Part shown: positions 1 to 5,581 of the stretch, piece after piece | Layout of the letters: each line of letters begins with the position of its first letter | Position numbering within the stretch: position 1 is the stretch's first letter | From: an uncultured Lachnospiraceae bacterium | Lineage (GTDB): Bacteria > Bacillota > Clostridia > Lachnospirales > Lachnospiraceae | Assembly (NCBI GenBank): GCA_902803015.1 | Contig: CADCOL010000117.1 | Coordinates: forward strand, 1-5,581 | Direction of reading: 5' to 3' | DNA: 5,581 nucleotides | Notes under the pieces: model-generated | What the model saw: the letters and a program-made list of their open reading frames with translations, nothing else | What the model was told of the DNA's origin: nothing | The model's database searches: none | Program-made: the position numbers and the translations under genes

Positions 1-3000
1 CAGCTCAAGTTTAAAATCATAAACCTTTGCAGGATCGAATGTGGATTCTTCCCTGTCCACCTTCGACATATCCATAAGGATTCTGTCAAAATCCAAAGCA
101 GACGTATTCGAACGAAGCAGATCCGTTCTGCCGACCAGTTCGTCTACGGTACGCACACCGAATTTCGCCATATATTCACGCAGCTCTTCTGCGATAAACT
201 TCATGAAGTTCTCCACATATTCCGGTTTTCCCGCAAAACGTTTGCGAAGTTCCGGATTCTGTGTCGCAATACCCATCGGGCAGGTATCCTGATGGCAGAC
301 ACGCATCATAACGCATCCCATGGTTACCAAAGGCGCGGTTGCAAAACCGAATTCTTCGGCACCAAGAATCGCAGCAATCGCAACATCACGACCGCTCATC
401 AGTTTACCGTCGGTTTCGATACGAACCTGATTACGAAGTCCGTTCTGCACCAGTGTCTGATGTGTTTCCGCAAGACCCAGTTCCCAGGGAAGTCCTGCAT
501 TGTGAATGGAGCTTAAGGGTGCCGCACCGGTACCTCCGTCATAACCGGAAACCAGAATAACCTGCGCACCTGCTTTGGCTACACCCGCCGCAACCGTTCC
601 GACACCTGCTTCGGAAACGAGTTTTACGGAAATTCTTGCATTCTTATTGGCATTTTTTAAGTCATAAATTAACTGGGCCAAATCCTCAATGGAATAAATG
701 TCATGATGAGGAGGCGGGGAAATGAGGGAAACACCCGGTGTGGAATGTCTGGTTTTTGCAATCCACGGGTAAACCTTCTTTCCGGGAAGATGCCCTCCTT
801 CCCCGGGTTTAGCGCCCTGCGCCATTTTAATCTGTAATTCTTTTGCGGAAACCAGATATTTGCTTGTAACACCGAAACGTCCGCTGGCTACCTGCTTGAT
901 GGCACTGCTTCGGTCGTTCTTTGTTCCTGCGGATGCAATACGTTCATCGGACTCGCCGCCTTCACCGCTGTTGGATTTACCATGCAGGTGGTTCATTGCA
1001 ATCGCAAGTGTTTCGTGTGCTTCTTCCGAAATGGAACCATAGGACATTGCACCTGTCTTAAAGCGCTGTACGATTTCGTCCACGCTTTCCACTTCGCTTA
1101 TATCGATTCCCTCTGCAGGGAAATTGAAATCAAAATAGGAACGAAGATAACCGGTCTCTTCTTTATCCACCATGTCGGTGTACTGTTTAAACTTCGCATA
1201 GTCACCTTCACGCGTTGCCATCTGCAGCATATGGATGGTCTGAGGATTATAGCGGTGCTCTTCACCCTGTGCTCTCGACTTATGGCGTCCGAGTGCGGTA
1301 AGTTCCGTATTTACGGGAAGTCCCAGAGGATCGAATGCGAGGTTGTGCTGCTTCTCCACTGCCTCTCCGATTTCTTCCAGCGTAATGCCGCCGATACGGC
1401 TTACGGTACCGGTAAAGTACTCATTAATCACTTCTTCGGAAATACCGATTGCTTCGAAAATTTTACTTCCCTGATAGGAACGGATGGTAGAAATACCCAT
1501 CTTCGAAGCAATCTTGATGATGCCCTGATGAATGGCATGATCGTAATCATCCACAGCCGCATAGTAGTCTTTGTCAAGCAATCCTTCCTCGATTAATTCC
1601 TCAATCGTTGCATGTGCGAGATACGGGTTTACCGCAGATGCACCGAAACCTAAAAGGGTTGCAAAATGATGCACCTGTCTGGGTTCGCCGGATTCGAGAA
1701 TCAATGACATGGCCGTACTCTTTTTGGTACGTACCAGATACTGATGTACTGCAGCAACCGCAAGCAGGGAAGGAATTGCCAGATGGTTTTCGTCCACACC
1801 GCGGTCGGTAAGAATCAAAATGGTTGCGCCTTCTTTATATGCCTTGTCGACTTCCACAAAGAGATGGTCGATGGCACGCTTGATGGAGGTACCCTTGTAG
1901 TAAAGAATGGATACTTTTGCTGCCTTCAATCCTTCTTTTTTCAGTTCCGAAATCTTTAACAAATCCAGATCGGTAAGAATCGGATTCTGAATTTTCAAAA
2001 CATGGCAGTTCTCCGGTTTTTCTTCCAGAAGGTTACCGTTCTTGCCCACATACAAAGATCCGGAAGTAACGATTTTTTCACGTTCCGCATCAATCGGCGG
2101 GTTGGTAACCTGCGCAAAGAGCTGTTTAAAATAATAGAACAACGGCTGATACTGTTTGGATAACACCGCAATCGGAGTATCCACACCCATGGCTCCGATC
2201 GGTTCGATGCCGTTTAAAGCCATGCCGTAAATACCTTCACGATAATCCTCGTAGTTGTAGCCGAATGCTTTCTGCAAAGCACCGCGCTCTTCTTTCGTAT
2301 ATGCGGGAACCTTGTGATTCGGGATTTTAATATCTTTCAGATACTGAAGATTGCCGTCCAGCCATTCGCCGTAAGGCTCTCTTTTTGCATATTTTTCTTT
2401 GATTTCGCTGTCCTGATAGATAACGCCTTCCCTGGTGTCCACCAGGAGCATCTTTCCGGGATGCAGACGTTCCTTCTTTAAAATATGACTTTCCTCGAGA
2501 GGCAGAACACCGACTTCGGAGGAAAGAATCAGGCGGTCATAATCCATAACATAATATCTGGAAGGACGAAGTCCGTTACGGTCCAAGATTGCGCCCATTA
2601 CATCACCGTCGGAGAACAGAATCGATGCCGGTCCGTCCCACGGCTCCATCATGGTTGAATAATACTGGTAGAAATCTCTTTCTTCCTGCGAAAGCGTATC
2701 GTTGTTTGCCCAGGGTTCCGGAATTGCTATCATTGCAGCAAGCGGAAGATCCATTCCGCTCATCATTAAGAACTCGAGAACATTATCCAGCATTGCGGAG
2801 TCCGATCCGCTTTGGGAAATAACAGGCAGAACCTTCGTCATGTCTTCCGCGGAAAATGCATTCGTATGCATGGTCTCTTCGCGGGCAAGCATTTTATCCG
2901 CATTGCCTTTAATCGTATTGATCTCACCGTTATGCACGATTAAGCGGTTCGGATGCGCTCTTCTCCAGCTCGGTGTGGTATTGGTCGAGAATCTGGAATG

Positions 3001-3687
3001 TACGGTGGCAATTGCGGAAGTATAGTCCTCATCCTCTAAATCTTTATAGAAGGTACGAAGCTGACCAACCAGGAACATTCCTTTATATACAATCGTTCTG
3101 CAGGATAAGGAAGGAATATAGGTAGAATCCGCACCCTGCTCAAACTCACGGCGAACGACATAGAGCATACGATCAAAATCAAGGTCGGTTTTAGCACTTT
3201 CCGGACGCTTGATAAATACCTGGCAGATGGAGGGCATGCATTCCAAAGCCTTGCTTCCGAGAACACCGGGATTGGTCTCTACATCTCTCCAACCGAGAAT
3301 GGTAAGACCCGCTTTGCGCACGATGGTTTCAAACATGGCTTTGGCACGACGTTTCTTAAACTCTTCCTGCGGGAAGAAAAAGAAACCGACACCGTACTGA
3401 CGCTTTCCGGGCAACGCAAAACCAAGCTCTTTGCATTTTTTAGCAAAGAACTCGTGAGGAATCTGTGTTAAGATTCCGACGCCGTCACCGGTTTTGCCTT
3501 CGGCATCCTTACCGGCTCTGTGCTCTAAGTTTTCCACGATACATAATGCATCGCTTACAAGCTTATGGCTTGCCCTTCCTTTGATATCGATGACTGCACC
3601 GATACCGCAATTGTCATGCTCAAACGCCGGGTCGTATAAACCCTGTCTTTTGCTTTGATTGTAGCTTTGATTGTCACTTTCGCTCAT
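1..3687 (-). CDS. gltB: Glutamate synthase large subunit (GOGAT), C-terminus cut by the window edge
   Basis: Cytoplasmic iron-sulfur flavoenzyme that moves the amide nitrogen of glutamine onto 2-oxoglutarate to give two glutamates. The first 1229 codons are present without a stop; family members are about 1500 residues, so roughly 270-290 residues, including the GXGXG domain, lie beyond the left edge. Domains seen: a 26-residue propeptide followed by Cys27 (DNCGIGA), the expected N-terminal nucleophile of a class II glutamine amidotransferase; [12 protein letters not shown] at 230-241, HNGEIN at 252-257 and Asp296 for glutamine binding; a central domain with LTDRG at 626-630 and SGEPRQ at 666-671; an FMN domain with GAMSYGS at 879-885, GAKPGEGG at 958-965 and DGGTGAAP at 1050-1057; and 3Fe-4S cysteines 1125, 1131 and 1136 (CX5CX4C). 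The start is fixed by AGGAGG 8 bases upstream and an in-frame TAA at 3705-3703. All key residues are present. Whether the donor is NADPH (with a GltD partner) or ferredoxin cannot be told here. The gene is called gltA in Bacillus subtilis. Confidence 0.97.
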   Translation of the reverse strand, partial: MSESDNQSYNQSKRQGLYDPAFEHDNCGIGAVIDIKGRASHKLVSDALCIVENLEHRAGKDAEGKTGDGVGILTQIPHEFFAKKCKELGFALPGKRQYGVGFFFFPQEEFKKRRAKAMFETIVRKAGLTILGWRDVETNPGVLGSKALECMPSICQVFIKRPESAKTDLDFDRMLYVVRREFEQGADSTYIPSLSCRTIVYKGMFLVGQLRTFYKDLEDEDYTSAIATVHSRFSTNTTPSWRRAHPNRLIVHNGEINTIKGNADKMLAREETMHTNAFSAEDMTKVLPVISQSGSDSAMLDNVLEFLMMSGMDLPLAAMIAIPEPWANNDTLSQEERDFYQYYSTMMEPWDGPASILFSDGDVMGAILDRNGLRPSRYYVMDYDRLILSSEVGVLPLEESHILKKERLHPGKMLLVDTREGVIYQDSEIKEKYAKREPYGEWLDGNLQYLKDIKIPNHKVPAYTKEERGALQKAFGYNYEDYREGIYGMALNGIEPIGAMGVDTPIAVLSKQYQPLFYYFKQLFAQVTNPPIDAEREKIVTSGSLYVGKNGNLLEEKPENCHVLKIQNPILTDLDLLKISELKKEGLKAAKVSILYYKGTSIKRAIDHLFVEVDKAYKEGATILILTDRGVDENHLAIPSLLAVAAVHQYLVRTKKSTAMSLILESGEPRQVHHFATLLGFGASAVNPYLAHATIEELIEEGLLDKDYYAAVDDYDHAIHQGIIKIASKMGISTIRSYQGSKIFEAIGISEEVINEYFTGTVSRIGGITLEEIGEAVEKQHNLAFDPLGLPVNTELTALGRHKSRAQGEEHRYNPQTIHMLQMATREGDYAKFKQYTDMVDKEETGYLRSYFDFNFPAEGIDISEVESVDEIVQRFKTGAMSYGSISEEAHETLAIAMNHLHGKSNSGEGGESDERIASAGTKNDRSSAIKQVASGRFGVTSKYLVSAKELQIKMAQGAKPGEGGHLPGKKVYPWIAKTRHSTPGVSLISPPPHHDIYSIEDLAQLIYDLKNANKNARISVKLVSEAGVGTVAAGVAKAGAQVILVSGYDGGTGAAPLSSIHNAGLPWELGLAETHQTLVQNGLRNQVRIETDGKLMSGRDVAIAAILGAEEFGFATAPLVTMGCVMMRVCHQDTCPMGIATQNPELRKRFAGKPEYVENFMKFIAEELREYMAKFGVRTVDELVGRTDLLRSNTSALDFDRILMDMSKVDREESTFDPAKVYDFKLEL
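3652..3675 (-). repeat. 12-bp tandem duplication in the gltB propeptide region
   Basis: Two adjacent 12-base units differ only at one end base (GACAATCAAAGC then TACAATCAAAGC on the minus strand). They encode DNQS-YNQS at residues 5-12 of GltB, inside the segment before Cys27 that is expected to be removed by maturation. An in-frame duplication here would lengthen the propeptide without touching the enzyme. The repeat is directly visible; its origin by slippage is inference. Confidence 0.7.
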
Positions 3688-3695
3688 AGCCTTTG

Positions 3696-3701
3696 CCTCC
3701 T
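3696..3701 (-). promoter_or_regulatory. Ribosome binding site of gltB
   Basis: A perfect AGGAGG lies 8 bases before the ATG at 3687-3685. It decides the gltB start, because an in-frame TAA at 3705-3703 sits just upstream and excludes a longer protein. Confidence 0.93.
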
Positions 3702-3731
3702 GTTACCGAGGATATAAAAGTAAAAAATAAT

Positions 3732-3772
3732 AAAAAAAGCGCCCTTTGTGAGCCGAAGCTCACAAAAGACGC
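3732..3772 (-). terminator. Rho-independent terminator with cUUCGg tetraloop, in the gltB leader
   Basis: Read on the minus strand, the 5' arm (3772-3758) pairs with the 3' arm (3753-3739) over 15 positions. Nine inner Watson-Crick pairs close a UUCG loop (3757-3754) flanked by C and G, an exceptionally stable tetraloop. The outer six positions include two G-U wobbles and three G-C or C-G pairs at the base. Seven U follow at once (3738-3732), so it works only for minus-strand transcription; on the plus strand no T-run follows the hairpin directly. It can end the transcript of the upstream PEP/pyruvate-binding gene. It also lies about 12 bases after the predicted gltB transcription start, so it may act as an attenuator for gltB. 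The terminator structure is clear; the attenuator role is inference. Confidence 0.92.
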
Positions 3773-3783
3773 CATTGCCTTTT
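3764..3783 (-). promoter_or_regulatory. Candidate antiterminator hairpin with hexaloop AAUGGC
   Basis: AAAAGGC (3783-3777) can pair with GUCUUUU (3770-3764), giving seven pairs (one G-U) around the six-base loop AAUGGC. The 3' arm is part of the terminator's 5' arm, so the two hairpins compete for the same bases. The loop has A at position 1 and G at position 4, the pattern known for hairpins bound by ANTAR-domain antiterminators. The stem is A-U rich and weak on its own, and the usual paired second hairpin was not seen, so this is a hypothesis only. Confidence 0.35.
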
Positions 3784-3784
3784 C

Positions 3785-3810
3785 AAACGATACTATATAT
3801 CACTTTGTTT
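3785..3810 (-). promoter_or_regulatory. Imperfect dyad over the gltB -10 region, possible operator
   Basis: AAAC (3810-3807), six bases, ATATAT (3800-3795), six bases, GTTT (3788-3785) form a symmetric 26-base pattern centred close to the -10 box. A repressor bound here would block the promoter. The match is short and AT-rich, so chance is a serious alternative. It does not fit the TnrA consensus TGTNA-N7-TNACA. Confidence 0.2.
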
Positions 3811-3820
3811 TCTTTGTCAA
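3792..3820 (-). promoter_or_regulatory. Strong sigma-70/sigma-A type promoter for gltB
   Basis: The -35 box TTGACA (3820-3815) matches consensus exactly; a 17-base spacer leads to the -10 box TATAGT (3797-3792, 5 of 6 matches). No extended -10 TG is present. The expected start point is near 3785-3783, giving a leader of about 97 bases before the gltB ATG that contains the whole terminator hairpin. The -35 box overlaps the TGA stop (3819-3817) of the upstream gene. The AT-rich stretch after the terminator offers no comparable promoter. Confidence 0.72.
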
Positions 3821-5581
3821 CAGGTGATTAGAAGATGTTCACCCGCTACATCATTATACACTTCGCAATTTCGATCACTGACATCATAGACATGCACAAT
3901 ATCTTTAAGAATTCCTTCTTTGTCGAATTCCGAAACCAGATCTTTTGAAGTCGCAAGTTTTTCCGGCGAATACTGAATGGTTTTTTCATTATGAAAAACC
4001 GCTGTATACAGAATTTCCGCTTCCACCAGGTCCTGGAAAATATGGCTTCCGTATGACAATTCCGGATTGTACCCGGCTTTGGATTCTTCTGCCTCGCATA
4101 TGATTTCGAATGCGCTGATATCCGAAAATGCCGTCGGAACACCAAGTTCCGGCGAAGAGGTTCCCACTCGTCCCGGGACAATCAGCATCATATGCTTTCC
4201 CGCATCACGGTATTGCCAGTTAATTCTGCCGATCAGCTTAGCCACAAGATCTTTTTCTTTATACGGCATATTGTAATATCCCACCGGATCCACACTGACA
4301 ATGATATCCAGTTTCGTCGCTTTGGAGATTCCCATGGAAGCACCTTTGCTCTCCAGGAAAATCCTTTCTTTCGGAATATCCGCAGGAATTACGGTACCGG
4401 TTTTTCCTTTCTGTACCTGAAGGGGACGGCATTGCAGAAGGTCGATGGAATACTCCCCGCTCTCCGAAATATTAATCGTAAATTCGGTATCGACCGGGTA
4501 CTCGTATTCTTCCTCGATACAGTGAAGCATCCGCCTCATCTGTTCCATCAGAGTCTTATTCGAAACGAGACCCTTGCAGGAGATGAATTTGACATCTCTG
4601 TCCCTTCCCATTTCGCGAAGCCTGCGTTCCGCATCAAAATCGTGCTCCAGCAGGATTTTATCCAGATATTTCGGAATGTCTTTCTCCAAATCGGAAAGGG
4701 AATATCTCTTCAGTGTCCGCTCCGACATATCGATTACTTCCGCTTTTCCCTGCGAAAACTTATGCTTGTCCGCGGACGAAGAATACGACGATTTTTCCGG
4801 CAAATCCAGATTTACAATTCTCGGATACGAACCTTCCGTTCTGTCCACCGCAGAAGTTCCAAGTCCCATCACAAGACGCAGCATCCCGGCCGTGGGATCG
4901 CTGTCCTTCATGATTTTATACGGGCTGTAGGAATAGCCGACACCTGCCGCACACGGCATATAGTTGGAGCCGTAATAGGAGCCCGAAACACGCTGTATCA
5001 AAAGAGCCATCTGCTCATCACGCTGATCAAGACCTCTTCTTTTCCGGTAGTCCAGTGCCGAAAGACTCATGGAACTGGCATATACCACTTTGATGGCATG
5101 TTCAAATTCTTCAAGCCGTTCCTCTAAGCTTCCACGATTTACGCAGAATACGGATTCATATTTTCCGGCAAATGCATTTCCGAATCCGTCCTCGAGAATA
5201 CTACTGGAACGAATGATATAAGGATCCTGACCATAGTATTCGATGATTCGGATAAACTGTTCCTTCATCGACTGCGAAAAAGTTCCGTTCATTAATCCCT
5301 CGGCAAACTCTGATGCCAGCGCGAAATATCCCTCATCGGTTCTTTGCCGGATTCTGGTATCCCAGAGATTGTTGTCCACAATATAGGTATAGTACACGTC
5401 CGAGCCGACATAGAAGGAATCGTGCGGTTCCAAAACTTCGCTGATATCCTCTTCCCGATTTCGGATGATGGCTCTTGCAAGCAGCATTCCGCATGCTTTT
5501 CCTCCGATCATTCCGGTGCCGACCATATGATCCCGGACCTCGAAATAATCCTTCGGTGTAAAATGCTTCTTTACCATCTCA
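3817..5581 (-). CDS. PEP/pyruvate-binding domain protein (PPDK N-terminal, ATP-grasp-like), probably lacking its N-terminus in this window
   Basis: The frame holds 586 codons from an ATG at 5577-5575 to TGA at 3819-3817 and stays open to the right edge (GAG precedes the Met). No ribosome binding site can be seen, so the Met may be internal and the true gene longer; related clostridial proteins, as I recall, carry an extra N-terminal region. Numbered from that Met, PPDK/PEP-synthase N-terminal features are: GGKACG at 25-30 (nucleotide loop), IIRSSS at 121-126 with ED at 129-130, AFAGKYES at 135-142, LIQRVSG at 193-199, MGLGTSAVDRT at 237-247, and TEF at 364-366 with LQCRPLQ at 381-387 (metal and nucleotide end of the grasp fold). 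The last 200 residues contain VPGRVGTSSPELGVP (467-481) and YGSHIFQDL (509-517), but no GGxxSHAA phosphohistidine motif and no PEP-binding TIM barrel. It is therefore not a complete PEP synthase or PPDK. It probably binds ATP; substrate and role are unknown. No membrane segment is evident. Confidence 0.9.
   Translation of the reverse strand, partial: EMVKKHFTPKDYFEVRDHMVGTGMIGGKACGMLLARAIIRNREEDISEVLEPHDSFYVGSDVYYTYIVDNNLWDTRIRQRTDEGYFALASEFAEGLMNGTFSQSMKEQFIRIIEYYGQDPYIIRSSSILEDGFGNAFAGKYESVFCVNRGSLEERLEEFEHAIKVVYASSMSLSALDYRKRRGLDQRDEQMALLIQRVSGSYYGSNYMPCAAGVGYSYSPYKIMKDSDPTAGMLRLVMGLGTSAVDRTEGSYPRIVNLDLPEKSSYSSSADKHKFSQGKAEVIDMSERTLKRYSLSDLEKDIPKYLDKILLEHDFDAERRLREMGRDRDVKFISCKGLVSNKTLMEQMRRMLHCIEEEYEYPVDTEFTINISESGEYSIDLLQCRPLQVQKGKTGTVIPADIPKERIFLESKGASMGISKATKLDIIVSVDPVGYYNMPYKEKDLVAKLIGRINWQYRDAGKHMMLIVPGRVGTSSPELGVPTAFSDISAFEIICEAEESKAGYNPELSYGSHIFQDLVEAEILYTAVFHNEKTIQYSPEKLATSKDLVSEFDKEGILKDIVHVYDVSDRNCEVYNDVAGEHLLITC

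Noticed and set aside
982..1596. Plus-strand open frame of 204 codons
   Set aside because: It is antisense to the FMN and central regions of gltB, where all conserved motifs are on the minus strand; its Cys/His/Phe-rich composition is typical of a shadow.
1..3687. Frameshift or pseudogene in gltB
   Set aside because: Every codon of the frame was read without a stop, and the Cys27, glutamine-binding, FMN and 3Fe-4S motifs are all in the same frame.
3700..3738. A second gltB promoter in the AT-rich stretch after the terminator
   Set aside because: TATAT-like bases are present, but no -35 box at a proper distance is seen, and the TTGACA-N17-TATAGT promoter is far stronger.
3674..3775. Possible 33-residue leader peptide starting at the ATG 3775-3773 and overlapping the gltB start
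   Set aside because: There is no good ribosome binding site (only AAGG 2 bases away), the Phe/Leu-rich stretch is simply the U-tract translated, and there is no Glu or Gln codon cluster to sense glutamate or glutamine supply.
3739..3790. Bidirectional terminator
   Set aside because: The plus-strand side of the hairpin is not followed directly by a T-run, and no plus-strand gene ends here.
4192..5127. Long plus-strand open frame of 311 codons
   Set aside because: It lies wholly antisense to the PEP/pyruvate-binding gene, its translation has no recognisable domain and is rich in Arg/His/Phe, as expected of a shadow frame.

Overview
The window looks like chromosomal core-metabolism DNA from a low-to-mid GC Gram-positive anaerobe of the Clostridia, possibly a Lachnospiraceae-type gut bacterium. 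This placement is inference from protein flavour, a perfect AGGAGG ribosome binding site, an AT-rich leader and a Firmicutes-type promoter. No rRNA, tRNA, CRISPR array, insertion sequence or phage gene is visible.

Layout: both genes are on the minus strand, so transcription runs from high to low coordinates. Positions 5581-3817 hold a protein with a PEP/pyruvate-binding (pyruvate phosphate dikinase N-terminal, ATP-grasp-like) domain. It probably begins beyond the right edge. It lacks the phosphohistidine and PEP-binding domains of a true PEP synthase or PPDK, so its reaction is unknown. Positions 3816-3688 are a 129-base intergenic region. Positions 3687-1 hold the first 1229 codons of gltB, the large subunit of glutamate synthase. 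It is open to the left edge and lacks its C-terminal GXGXG domain only because the window ends. The frame was read codon by codon and has no stop or frameshift.

The most interesting part is the short intergenic region. A near-consensus sigma-70/sigma-A promoter (TTGACA, 17 bases, TATAGT) starts on the stop codon of the upstream gene. Its predicted start point lies before, not after, a strong intrinsic terminator (15-bp stem, cUUCGg tetraloop, seven U). The terminator would therefore sit in the 5' leader of gltB as an attenuator, as well as ending the upstream transcript. A short upstream hairpin with hexaloop AAUGGC (A at loop position 1, G at position 4) is mutually exclusive with the base of the terminator. 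That resembles one half of the RNA targets of ANTAR antiterminator proteins, which are known to control nitrogen genes in some bacteria. This is a hypothesis: the second ANTAR hairpin was not found.

Functionally, gltB makes glutamate from glutamine and 2-oxoglutarate. The neighbour has an ATP/PEP/pyruvate-type nucleotide-binding fold. The co-orientation might link carbon and nitrogen metabolism, but nothing in the sequence proves a shared role.
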